Source: JBMNTQ01 sp050945815
GTDB taxonomy: Bacteria; Bacillota; Clostridia; Christensenellales; JBMNTQ01
Assembly (NCBI GenBank): GCA_050945815.1
Contig: JBMNTQ010000030.1
Coordinates: 1 to 15,112, forward strand
Length of the DNA: 15,112 nucleotides
Reading direction: 5' to 3'
Part shown: piece after piece, positions 1-6,846 of the stretch
Position numbering within the stretch: the stretch's first letter is position 1
Layout of the letters: each line of letters opens with the position of its first letter
Translations under genes and position numbers: made by a program
The notes under the pieces: generated by a model
The model's input: only the letters and a program-made list of their open reading frames with translations
What the model was told of the DNA's origin: nothing
Database searches by the model: none

Positions 1-43
1 CCACCAGCCGCTATACGGCCCTTTCCCTAATGCCGGTTTTCTA

Positions 44-1009
44 TCAGCCTTCTTTTTCCACCCTGCTCAAAATCGAAGAAAACACCTGCTCTCCCGGGGC
101 AGTCTCGCTGTCCCTAACTGCCTCTATCGTCTCCCTCCGGCTTACCGGCGCAGCCTGGGCGACAACCGTACCATCAGCCGCTTGCCTGGCCGCAGCCCAG
201 CGCGTCCGATTAAAAATCAGAATACCGGCACCAACGACCACCGCCACGGTAACCAGCAAAGGCAGCAGCCATCCGTTTTGGTATGAGATCGCCACAGCAT
301 CAGACTCAAGGCTCACAGGCCCCCCCGTCTCCACTACAACCATATCGCCATAGCGCTGGTGCAGCCGGTCTGTATAGTCTGCCAAAACACTTGCATCCAC
401 AGACACCACTACCCTGAATTCTTTCCCGCTCTCTCCAAAGCCGGCAGCTTCCGATGTCCAGCCAATGCCCACGCTATAAACCGGCTCCTCTTTGCCCATA
501 TAGTCGGCGGCAATCTCGTCGATAGCTGCCAGCATCGCATTGTAGGAAAACGACGCCGCGCCAAAGGATACGCCGGAGTCGTCGACCAGCAAGCCTCGTA
601 TTTCTTCCGCTTTGCTGCCATCGTCCCCCACAAGAAGCACCGTAAGCTTTCCTTCGCTGCCGTCCGTGCTGTAAACGCCGCCCACATAATCCGGATATCC
701 GTCGGTTTCCCAATGCTGAAACAAGTCTCCTATATTCGCGTATTTCCCAGCAACCGATCCAATCGGCCTTCCATCAAGCTCCGGCTGCCCATCGTCTGCC
801 GGTGCGTCCATGCCCCCTTCTGCCCCCTCCAAATCAGGCACAGGCAACTCATCTATATATTGCGGTTCTTTATCATGATATTGCGGCTCTTTATCACGGT
901 AAACAAAGTCTTCCTGCCCAGGCTCAGGCGCTTCCGCTTCGGCCCAAGCCGTCATCGGCCCTAGCAACACACATACAACCACTACAAGGGTGGCTATTAC
1001 TCTTTTCAT
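44..1009 (-). CDS. Membrane-anchored extracytoplasmic protein encoded with an ECF sigma factor; function unknown
   Basis: Predicted protein of 321 residues; I recognise no family. Residues 1-24 form a signal peptide (MKR, hydrophobic VVVVCVLLG, AWA cleavage site). An acidic, proline-rich stretch follows, with two copies of a YxDKEPQ heptad. The middle is a mixed alpha/beta region. One membrane helix lies at about 246-267 (WLLPLLVTVAVVVGAGILIF), then a basic 54-residue tail. The expected topology is therefore N-terminus outside, C-terminus inside. I chose the ATG at 1009 because GGAGG (1016-1020) sits 6 bases upstream and a signal peptide starts there; the in-frame extension to 1066 lies inside the sigma gene. 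The ATG overlaps the sigma stop as ATGA, implying translational coupling. Context suggests a sensor or a regulator of that sigma factor, but it lacks the N-terminal cytoplasmic zinc-finger layout of a classical anti-sigma factor. The gene is certain; its function is open. Confidence 0.85.
   Translation of the reverse strand: MKRVIATLVVVVCVLLGPMTAWAEAEAPEPGQEDFVYRDKEPQYHDKEPQYIDELPVPDLEGAEGGMDAPADDGQPELDGRPIGSVAGKYANIGDLFQHWETDGYPDYVGGVYSTDGSEGKLTVLLVGDDGSKAEEIRGLLVDDSGVSFGAASFSYNAMLAAIDEIAADYMGKEEPVYSVGIGWTSEAAGFGESGKEFRVVVSVDASVLADYTDRLHQRYGDMVVVETGGPVSLESDAVAISYQNGWLLPLLVTVAVVVGAGILIFNRTRWAAARQAADGTVVAQAAPVSRRETIEAVRDSETAPGEQVFSSILSRVEKEG
857..898 (-). repeat. 21-bp tandem repeat, two copies, inside the sigma-linked membrane protein gene
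   Basis: Two adjacent 21-bp units (857-877 and 878-898) differ at two positions and encode the heptad YxDKEPQ twice, just after the signal peptide region. A unit of seven codons keeps the frame when copies are gained or lost, so the number could vary between strains. Confidence 0.8.
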
Positions 1010-1527
1010 ACTATACCTCCCGATAGAATCAAACGCAGTCTCCCCACCGCTTTTTGGTATTTCCAAAGCACCGTCCCTAAAGGGATGTCCATCATACCGG
1101 CTATTTCCCGGAATTTCAATGCGCCGTTTACATGCAAAGATACAATCTGGCTTTCCTGCAAAGGCAGGGTTTTTAAAGCCTGGTCAATATCCATCTTGAT
1201 TGAATGGTCCTCCCAAGGCAGATAAATTAAGTTGTCCAAGCTCTCCAAGCTGGCAAATTTCGGTTTTCTCCTCAGGCTGTCAATTGCCAGATTGCGCGCC
1301 ATCTGAAACAAATAAGCCCGGGGATTTCTGATAGAAGGCTGCGGCGGCGACTGATACAGTTTGATAAAAACCTCTTGCAAAATGTCCTCCGACAACCCTT
1401 TATCCTGGGTAATACGCAGAACAATGGTATACATCGGTGTTTTCAGATCGTTGTAGATTTCTTCAAACGCAATCTTATCACCCTCCCGCAGGGCAGTGAA
1501 TCTGCTTCTCAATTCCTCATTATCCAC
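1006..1527 (-). CDS. RNA polymerase sigma factor, ECF (sigma-70) family
   Basis: Predicted protein of 173 residues, a normal size for a two-domain ECF sigma factor directing RNA polymerase to a small regulon. Region 2 is seen in the DKGLSEDILQEVFIKLYQ and FQMARNLAIDSLRRK stretches. Region 4 lies near the C-terminus (ALKTLPLQESQIVSLHVNG, then the helix-turn-helix REIAGMMDIPLGTVLWKYQKA); W and Y replace more usual residues in the recognition helix. The frame opens with a GTG at 1545, but AAAGGAGG (1535-1542) lies inside that extension and is ideally placed, 7 bases before the GTG at 1527, which I take as the start. The stop overlaps the start of the membrane protein gene. No transmembrane anti-sigma factor of standard type is visible, so the regulating partner is either the next gene or lies elsewhere. 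The subgroup and target promoters cannot be told from sequence alone. Confidence 0.92.
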   Translation of the reverse strand: MDNEELRSRFTALREGDKIAFEEIYNDLKTPMYTIVLRITQDKGLSEDILQEVFIKLYQSPPQPSIRNPRAYLFQMARNLAIDSLRRKPKFASLESLDNLIYLPWEDHSIKMDIDQALKTLPLQESQIVSLHVNGALKFREIAGMMDIPLGTVLWKYQKAVGRLRLILSGGIV

Positions 1528-1567
1528 CCCTTCGCCTCCTTTCACCTACTATGACGCATTCAAAGCA

Positions 1568-1607
1568 CCGTTTTATTGGGAAATATGGAACTTTTTTTAT
1601 AAAACGG
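1568..1607. promoter_or_regulatory. 9-bp inverted repeat upstream of the ECF sigma gene
   Basis: CCGTTTTAT at 1568-1576 is repeated in perfect inverted form as ATAAAACGG at 1599-1607; the arm centres are 31 bp apart, about three helical turns. It lies 41-80 bases before the sigma start codon, where an operator or leader hairpin would be expected. On the minus strand the upstream arm contains TATAAA, but I find no convincing -35 partner, and no clear ECF-type promoter either. The repeat is certain; its function is inferred only from position. Confidence 0.45.
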
Positions 1608-1688
1608 CCCACTATGCGCCCTTCTTCCATCTTATCCGCCAATGACGGTTCTCGCGGTGTTTCGCCTGTGCATAGATGCCCCCTTACC

Positions 1689-1728
1689 CAAAACAAAGCA
1701 GCGAGAATCCATGATTTCCCGCTGCTTT
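1689..1728 (-). terminator. Rho-independent terminator after the HD hydrolase gene
   Basis: On the minus strand AAAGCAGCG (1720-1728) pairs perfectly with CGCTGCTTT (1695-1703) around a 16-base loop, and the T-rich run TTTGTTTT follows. It lies 27 bases after the HD gene stop. It ends the ADH-radical SAM-HD operon and separates it from the sigma factor gene. Confidence 0.75.
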
Positions 1729-1754
1729 ATTGCAGGCAATATTCCCCAGTCCAT

Positions 1755-2300
1755 TCATGCGCCACAGCCCAATTCCTCCCTCAGCGCAGCATACCGCGCC
1801 AAAAACTCCCGCTCTACCTTCCCCATATCCCGGAAATCAAAGGTATAATTTCCCAACAAAACGGGCTGCGAATCAAACAAGCGCACATCCGCCAGCTGCA
1901 AAAATTCATGATACAGCATTGCGTCATCAATCTCCTCCACAGCGCCCCAGTCACGCCCAGACAATCCCTCCAGAGAAAACGCTGCCATAATGGCCCGCTG
2001 CAAGCGCCTCTCCGCTTCCACATACTGGGGCAAACGGCGCTTCACCGGCCGGGTAATATCCGACAAATAACATTCCGCAGCATCGTGCAAAAGGCAAGCT
2101 AGTTGCACCCGGCTGTCCTCACCCCGCGCTTTTGCCTCCTGTGCACAATGAATCGAATGCTGGGCCACAGAAAAGAAACAGCGAAAATGCCCGTTCGCCC
2201 GGGTCATCAGGGAAAGGGCATGCGCAATATCCTCCACATCAATCTGAGAAGGCTGGGGAGAGAAAGGGTCCATATATATTTTTTTGTAGGTCAAAATCAT
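1755..2300 (-). CDS. HD-domain phosphohydrolase (YfdR/YfbR-like)
   Basis: Predicted protein of 181 residues. The HD signature is complete: H48 in SVAQHSIHCA, H72-D73 in LLHDAAECYLSDI, and D125 or D126 in EEIDDAM, the usual metal ligands of a nucleotide phosphohydrolase. The N-terminal pattern DIAHALSLxxRxxGH and the RPVK after the HD motif are typical of small bacterial and phage HD hydrolases such as YfdR, whose exact substrate is often unknown. The start is uncertain. I use the ATG at 2300 because homologues begin close to a (I/L)xTY segment; a GTG at 2318 would add six residues and neither site has a good ribosome binding site. It follows the radical SAM gene by 37 bases and is the last gene of that operon, so translation may rely on coupling. 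Family assignment is secure; substrate is not. Confidence 0.88.
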   Translation of the reverse strand: MILTYKKIYMDPFSPQPSQIDVEDIAHALSLMTRANGHFRCFFSVAQHSIHCAQEAKARGEDSRVQLACLLHDAAECYLSDITRPVKRRLPQYVEAERRLQRAIMAAFSLEGLSGRDWGAVEEIDDAMLYHEFLQLADVRLFDSQPVLLGNYTFDFRDMGKVEREFLARYAALREELGCGA

Positions 2301-2337
2301 TTCCCCGATGTTGTCCACCCCCCGGTCTTATCCCGCC

Positions 2338-3207
2338 CTAAAGCAAGCGGAAAAATTCTTCCTTGAAAGCCACCTCTCCCTGCAAAGCTCCCCGCAGCTT
2401 GCCCAGCATATCGGCTTTATCCCCGTTCAGCGTCCCGGCCAGCGAGAGATAGTTCGACGCATGGTTGCTGCGAAAAACACTGCCCTCACAATCCATATTC
2501 TCCAGCATTAAATAGGTCTCCATGGCCACTTCCTGCGGAGACAACAGCTCAAAACGGCCCTCCTGATACTCTTTAAGCAACGGAATATCCCCCTCGAGCA
2601 TCAAGGTCAAAAGGCCGATGTAGTTGGGCTTCATCTCGGTAAACGCCCGGGCTGTCTCCATCGCATGCTCTCTCCAATCCCCCTTGCCTCCCAGGCCGGA
2701 AATCGCGGTCACCGACACCAGCAACCCCGCCTGCATCACTTTCTTCCCGGCTTCCACAATTTGGTCCGCCGTCTCTCCCTTATTCACCCGCTGCAAAATC
2801 TTATCGCTGCCCGATTCAAGCCCCAAATAAACGATGCCCAGCCCCAGGCCAAAGAGAAGCCTCAATTCCTCCGGCGACTTTAGCTGTATGCTGCGAGGAG
2901 AGCCATAAATGCCCACCCGCTCACAGTTTGGATAATGCTGGCGAATACACAACAAAATCCGCTCCAGATCCGCCGCTTTCATGATCAGCGCATCGCCGTC
3001 CGCCAGGAAAATCCGCCGCACGCTTGCATAATGCTCGGCTGCCGTCCGCAAATCCTGCAAAACATCCTCCACGTCTCGCAGGCGAAAGCGCTTTTCCTTA
3101 TACATATCACAAAACGTACATCGGTTATGCGAACAGCCGATGGTCGCCTGCACAATTAAGCTGCGCGCCTCACTGGGCGGCCGAAATATCCTGCCTTCGT
3201 AACGCAT
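2338..3207 (-). CDS. Radical SAM protein (COG1032-type)
   Basis: Predicted protein of 289 residues. The 4Fe-4S cluster ligands are C25, C30 and C33 in GCSHNRCTFCDMY. The first gap is four residues rather than the common three, a feature of a clostridial-rich radical SAM group related to Elp3/YgiQ-like enzymes. A LADGDAL stretch resembles the SAM-binding GGE region, and LGLESGSDKILQRVNKG is the typical beta-barrel segment of the superfamily. There is no B12-binding, SPASM or TRAM domain, so the substrate is unknown. I chose the ATG at 3207 because GGAGGAA (3210-3216) is ideally placed; a TTG at 3219 would lie upstream of that site. It begins 12 bases after the dehydrogenase stop and is clearly cotranscribed with it. 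Confidence 0.9.
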   Translation of the reverse strand: MRYEGRIFRPPSEARSLIVQATIGCSHNRCTFCDMYKEKRFRLRDVEDVLQDLRTAAEHYASVRRIFLADGDALIMKAADLERILLCIRQHYPNCERVGIYGSPRSIQLKSPEELRLLFGLGLGIVYLGLESGSDKILQRVNKGETADQIVEAGKKVMQAGLLVSVTAISGLGGKGDWREHAMETARAFTEMKPNYIGLLTLMLEGDIPLLKEYQEGRFELLSPQEVAMETYLMLENMDCEGSVFRSNHASNYLSLAGTLNGDKADMLGKLRGALQGEVAFKEEFFRLL

Positions 3208-3219
3208 TGCTTCCTCCAA

Positions 3220-4269
3220 TCATACCTTGGTCAATTCTTCAGAAAAATCAATGACCACTTTCAACGAGCGCTCTATGTCTTTGGCAGCCACAAACGCCTG
3301 CTCCATCTCCTCGGCGGAGAACCGGCCGGAAATCAGCCTGCGCGCCACATCCGCCTGCTCCGTCATAAATTCCATCACCATAGGAAACTGCCCGGTGCCG
3401 CCGATGCTGCCCACCACCCTCAAGCCCTTGGTTACGATCATCTTCTGGGGAATAACCGCCTCGTCCATCATCCCTAGGCAGCCAATTATACCCCTAGTCT
3501 TAATAATATTGAAGCTATGGGCCAATACAATAGGGCTGCCCGTCGTCTCAATGATAATATCATAACGCCCTGCCGCATAGATATCCCCATAGCTGCCGCT
3601 TTTAGGCGCATAGGATAAATCCTGCTCCCTGGGAATCGTCGCACCCAGCTCTTTTGCCAGCGCATTTCTGTTGTCCACCAAATCATACAGGGATACGTCC
3701 CCACACTGGTAGTGATACACCAACAGCATCAAAACAGCCATGCCAATGGTGCCGCCGCCATATACCAGAATCTTCTTCTTTTTCAGGTCCTCCATAGCCG
3801 CCAATTGGTGCAGCATCTGCGCCGCCACAGCGACCGGCTCCGTCAGGCAGATCAGGTCCCTCGGCAAGCCTTGGGGCGCTTTATATACATAGCGCTGGTT
3901 TCTCACAATATACTGGGCAGAAGCGCCGTCAATGGTAATCCCAAATTTCTCAATCTTGTCACAAAGATTTTTGTTTGTCTGGCAAACGTCGCAATGGCCG
4001 CAATAGCACGAACAATCGCCGGTAACCCAGTCTCCGGCGGCAAAGCCTCCCACCCTGCTGCCCACCTCCTCGACAACGCCGGACCATTCATGCCCAAACA
4101 TAACAGGATACTGCAAGGGGCCGCTATATGTACCGGAATATAAGTGTAGGTCCGAGCCGCAAAGGCCAATTTGTGCCACCCGTATCAAAACTTCATCATC
4201 GCCGCACAAAGGCTTCTCTGCCTGTCGCTGCTGGATCACACCGGGCTTTTTAAAATAATACTGAAGCAA
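3220..4269 (-). CDS. Zinc-dependent medium-chain alcohol/polyol dehydrogenase (MDR family)
   Basis: Predicted protein of 349 residues, the usual length for sorbitol/threonine-type dehydrogenases that oxidise a secondary alcohol with NAD(P)+. Catalytic zinc ligands are C37 (GLCGSDLH) and H60-E61 (GHEWSG), with E144 in LTEPVAV. Structural zinc cysteines are C90, C93, C96 and C103, the last gap one residue shorter than usual. The Rossmann motif VYGGGTIGM lies at about 170-178. The start is a TTG at 4269. An ATG at 4287 looks attractive, but it lies only about 10 bases after the predicted transcription start and forms part of the GGAGGAGGAG ribosome binding site (4276-4285). That site is 6 bases before the TTG, giving an N-terminus MLQYYFKKPG like other family members. 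First gene of an operon with the radical SAM and HD genes. The alcohol substrate cannot be deduced. Confidence 0.9.
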   Translation of the reverse strand: MLQYYFKKPGVIQQRQAEKPLCGDDEVLIRVAQIGLCGSDLHLYSGTYSGPLQYPVMFGHEWSGVVEEVGSRVGGFAAGDWVTGDCSCYCGHCDVCQTNKNLCDKIEKFGITIDGASAQYIVRNQRYVYKAPQGLPRDLICLTEPVAVAAQMLHQLAAMEDLKKKKILVYGGGTIGMAVLMLLVYHYQCGDVSLYDLVDNRNALAKELGATIPREQDLSYAPKSGSYGDIYAAGRYDIIIETTGSPIVLAHSFNIIKTRGIIGCLGMMDEAVIPQKMIVTKGLRVVGSIGGTGQFPMVMEFMTEQADVARRLISGRFSAEEMEQAFVAAKDIERSLKVVIDFSEELTKV

Positions 4270-4302
4270 TATGAACTCCTCCTCCATATTTCCGATGCTT
4301 CC

Positions 4303-4331
4303 ATTATATAAATATAGCTCGCTTTTGTCTA
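4303..4331 (-). promoter_or_regulatory. Sigma-A promoter of the dehydrogenase-radical SAM-HD operon
   Basis: On the minus strand, TAGACA (4326-4331) and TATAAT (4303-4308) are separated by exactly 17 bases, differing from consensus at one base. Transcription should start near 4296-4297. That gives a leader of about 27 bases to the TTG start and places the ribosome binding site well. Confidence 0.82.
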
Positions 4332-4336
4332 TCCAA

Positions 4337-4370
4337 ACAAAAAGGACAGCGCGTTCTACGCTGCCCTTTT
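4337..4370 (-). terminator. Rho-independent terminator of nrdJ
   Basis: On the minus strand AAAAGGGCAGCG pairs with CGCTGTCCTTTT (one G-U pair) around a 7-base loop and runs into a T tract. It lies about 55 bases after the nrdJ stop. The T tract ends only 5 bases before the -35 box of the next promoter, a compact terminator-promoter junction. Confidence 0.88.
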
Positions 4371-4424
4371 GTCCAGTCTATCCCATCCTATACGCCCCAA
4401 AGCTTTATCAAGGCGTTTCATGCA

Positions 4425-6680
4425 TCAGCCGCATTTTGAATAGCCGCAGCCTCGGCATACCACACAACCGCCCTCATGCTCCACAGCACCGCCGCAGTCC
4501 GGGCAATCCCCGAAAGCCTTGGCAGCTTCCAGGTGATGCGCGTCGCCGCCCTCTGCGTTTTCCTGCGCAAAGGAATTTTGCCCCATCTCCTTTTCCAGCT
4601 TCTGCATGTTAGCTACCTTTTCCAAAACTTTCCCAATGGCATCCGGGCAGGACAAAACCCTCAGCCCCTTCTGGCGCAACGTAGAATGACACCGAATGCC
4701 CTTCAGCTGTTCAATGATCGCATCCACCTGCATACCGGAGCGCAGCGCCGTCGATACCAGCCTGCTGGTCGCTTCCGACTGAGACGGACAACCGCCGGCG
4801 CGCCCCAAGTTGGTAAACACCTCACAAATCCCCTGCTCATCATAGTTAACCGTCACATAGAGATTCCCGCAGCCGATCTTGATCTTCTCTGTCATACCCC
4901 GGGTCACTTCCGGCCTGGGCCTGGGTATAATGACGCCGGCCTCAGTCCCTGCCTGTCCCTCCTGCTGCTTGGCCTGACCGCCGGTATACAACACCTGCGC
5001 ATCCCGGCTGCCGTCCCGGTAAATCGTTACGCCCTTACAATCCAGGTCAAAAGCCAAATCATACACACGCCTCACATCATCCCGAGTCGCGCTGCTAGGA
5101 AAGTTTACAGTTTTAGAAACCGCATTGTCCGTATGTTCCTGAAACGCAGCCTGCATGCGGATATGGAATTCCGGGCTGATGTCGTGCGCCGTCACAAACA
5201 CCTTCTTCACATCCTCAGGAATTTCGTCGATATGGGCCAAAGTCCCCTCCTGAGCAATTTTTTTCATTAATTCTTCCGAGTAAAACCCCCGCTTTTTCGC
5301 TACTTCGCTGAAATAGGGGTGCACCTCCAGCAATTGGTCATTGTCCATCACATTTCTGAAAAAGCTGATACCAAACAAAGGCTCCACGCCGCTAGACGCC
5401 CCGCAAATAATCGAAATCGTCCCGGTAGGCGCGATTGTGGTGCAGGTCGCATTGCGCATGGGCGGGCCGCTCTGCAGCGTGCTTTGCTGGAAAAGCGGGA
5501 AACCGCCGCGCTGTTTTGCCAGTTCTATCGAAGCCATCTTAGCCCGTGCCTGAATAAAGCGCATCACTTTCTTTGCAGTCTGAATCCCTTCCTCGGAATT
5601 ATAGGGAATCTTCAGTTTAAACAGCATGTCCGCAAAGCCCATCACCCCCAAGCCGATCTTCCGGGTCTTTTTAGTCGTCTCCTCGATTTGCGGCAACGGG
5701 TAGCGGTTGGCCTCGATCACATTGTCCAAAAAGTGTACCGCAACATCCACAATCCGGGTCAGTTCCTCAAAATCAATGGTATAGGTTCCGTCCTGTTCCG
5801 ACAACACCTTCTCTAAATTGATGGATCCCAAGTTACAGCTCTCATAAGGCAAAAGAGGCTGCTCGCCGCAAGGGTTGGTGCTCTCGATCTCGCCTTCCCC
5901 CGGTACCACATTGTCCCGGTTCAATCTGTCTAAGAAAATAATCCCCGGCTCGCCGTTGTTCCACGACATATCCACAATCAAATCATAAACATCCTTGGCC
6001 CGAAGCTTGCCCACAGGCTTTTTCGTGCTGGGGTCTATCAGCTCGTATTCCCCATTCTCTCTCACAGCCCGCATAAACGCTTCCGTAATGCCGATGCTGA
6101 TATTAAAGTTGGTAATATCGCTGTTGTCGGCCTTGCAGGTAATAAACTCCATAATATCCGGATGGTCCACCCGCAAAATCCCCATGTTCGCGCCCCTGCG
6201 CATACCGCCCTGTTTCACAGCCTCCGTCGCCGTGTTGAACACCTTCATAAAGCTGATAGGCCCGCTGGCAATACCGCCGGTCGAGCGCACCGAAGCTCCG
6301 GCCGGCCGAATCCTTGAAAAGCTGAAGCCTGTCCCGCCACCGCTCTTGTGAATCAGCGCCGCGTTCTTCACAGCGTCGAATATCTCCTCCATAGAATCCC
6401 CTACCGGCAACACAAAGCAGGCGGAAAGCTGCCCCAAAGGTTTTCCGGCATTCATCAGCGTAGGTGAATTGGGCATAAATTTTTGCTCCAACATCACAGA
6501 CAAAAAAGCCTCCTCCGCCTCGCGCACCCGCTCCTCGCCGCCATAAGCCGCATCCGGCGCTGCGATACTCCGGGCAACCCGGCTAAAAAGGCCGTCCACC
6601 GTCTCCGTAGGTTTTCCATTCTCATCTTTCGATAAATACCGCCGCTGCAAAACCTTGATCGCATTATTCGAAAAAGCCAT
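4425..6680 (-). CDS. nrdJ: Vitamin B12-dependent ribonucleoside-diphosphate reductase (class II)
   Basis: Predicted protein of 751 residues that reduces ribonucleotides to deoxyribonucleotides using adenosylcobalamin to make the thiyl radical, with no need for oxygen. The thiyl cysteine is C271 in NPCGEQ, with N269 and E273. The reducible pair is C88 (SACFVLP) and C282 (ESCNLGS); the 11-residue spacing to C271 matches class II enzymes. The substrate-phosphate region APTGTISII is present. No N-terminal ATP-cone is visible, so overall activity control by dATP through such a cone is unlikely. The C-terminus has CPDC, then three cysteines (739, 742, 745) and C750, the usual shuttle/zinc tail. I start at the ATG at 6680 (weak GGTGA 7 bases upstream); a 27-residue in-frame extension runs into the regulatory region and does not resemble the family. 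It is monocistronic, with its own promoter, NrdR boxes and terminator. Confidence 0.97.
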   Translation of the reverse strand: MAFSNNAIKVLQRRYLSKDENGKPTETVDGLFSRVARSIAAPDAAYGGEERVREAEEAFLSVMLEQKFMPNSPTLMNAGKPLGQLSACFVLPVGDSMEEIFDAVKNAALIHKSGGGTGFSFSRIRPAGASVRSTGGIASGPISFMKVFNTATEAVKQGGMRRGANMGILRVDHPDIMEFITCKADNSDITNFNISIGITEAFMRAVRENGEYELIDPSTKKPVGKLRAKDVYDLIVDMSWNNGEPGIIFLDRLNRDNVVPGEGEIESTNPCGEQPLLPYESCNLGSINLEKVLSEQDGTYTIDFEELTRIVDVAVHFLDNVIEANRYPLPQIEETTKKTRKIGLGVMGFADMLFKLKIPYNSEEGIQTAKKVMRFIQARAKMASIELAKQRGGFPLFQQSTLQSGPPMRNATCTTIAPTGTISIICGASSGVEPLFGISFFRNVMDNDQLLEVHPYFSEVAKKRGFYSEELMKKIAQEGTLAHIDEIPEDVKKVFVTAHDISPEFHIRMQAAFQEHTDNAVSKTVNFPSSATRDDVRRVYDLAFDLDCKGVTIYRDGSRDAQVLYTGGQAKQQEGQAGTEAGVIIPRPRPEVTRGMTEKIKIGCGNLYVTVNYDEQGICEVFTNLGRAGGCPSQSEATSRLVSTALRSGMQVDAIIEQLKGIRCHSTLRQKGLRVLSCPDAIGKVLEKVANMQKLEKEMGQNSFAQENAEGGDAHHLEAAKAFGDCPDCGGAVEHEGGCVVCRGCGYSKCG

Positions 6681-6710
6681 GCTGCATTCACCATCCTTAT
6701 TCCTATAGTA

Positions 6711-6726
6711 ACGCTTTATGTTGTGC
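6711..6726. promoter_or_regulatory. NrdR-box-like site 2 upstream of nrdJ
   Basis: Sequence acgCTTTATGTTGtgc fits the NrdR consensus acaCwAtATaTwGtgt at about 12 of 16 positions. Its centre is 32 bp from the stronger site at 6743-6758, matching the three-turn spacing usual for NrdR box pairs. It lies between the predicted transcription start and the nrdJ start codon. Confidence 0.6.
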
Positions 6727-6742
6727 GTTAAACGCCGCTCAA

Positions 6743-6758
6743 GTACTATATATTGTAT
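6743..6758. promoter_or_regulatory. NrdR-box-like site 1 overlapping the nrdJ promoter
   Basis: Sequence gtaCTATATATTGtat matches the NrdR consensus at 13 of 16 positions, including the whole CwATATATwG core. It covers the -10 box of the predicted nrdJ promoter, so binding of the ATP/dATP-sensing repressor NrdR would block transcription. No nrdR gene lies in this window. Confidence 0.72.
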
Positions 6759-6780
6759 CAATCCCGCTTGCCTATTGCAA
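6752..6780 (-). promoter_or_regulatory. Predicted sigma-A promoter of nrdJ
   Basis: On the minus strand TTGCAA (6775-6780) and TACAAT (6752-6757) are spaced by 17 bases. The -35 has four and the -10 five consensus bases. The -10 is embedded in NrdR-box site 1, which supports the assignment. The leader would be about 65 bases long. Confidence 0.6.
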
Positions 6781-6801
6781 TACCTTTTTCCTGCCCAGCA
6801 G

Positions 6802-6835
6802 AAAAAAAGCCGCCCAAATATGGGCAGCTTTTTTT
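6802..6835 (-). terminator. Rho-independent terminator of murI
   Basis: On the minus strand an A run, GCTGCCC, a 6-base loop, GGGCGGC and a run of seven T form a textbook terminator (one T-G pair). It lies 11 bases after the murI stop. The flanking A and T runs would also allow termination in the opposite direction. Confidence 0.92.
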
Positions 6836-6846
6836 GGCCGCACTGT

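Noticed and set aside
1..43. Terminator after the sigma-linked membrane protein gene
   Set aside because: Only 43 bases remain and no stem with a T run is visible; any terminator is beyond the left edge.
44..1009. Classical anti-sigma factor for the ECF sigma gene
   Set aside because: There is no N-terminal cytoplasmic HxxxCxxC zinc motif; the protein starts with a signal peptide and has the opposite topology.
6681..6750. Cobalamin riboswitch in the nrdJ leader
   Set aside because: The leader from the predicted start is only about 65 bases, too short for a B12 riboswitch (about 200 bases), and no B12-box-like sequence is visible.
4425..6761. Start of nrdJ at 6761
   Set aside because: The 27 extra residues cover the NrdR box and promoter region and do not resemble the family; the ATG at 6680 fits the usual N-terminus.
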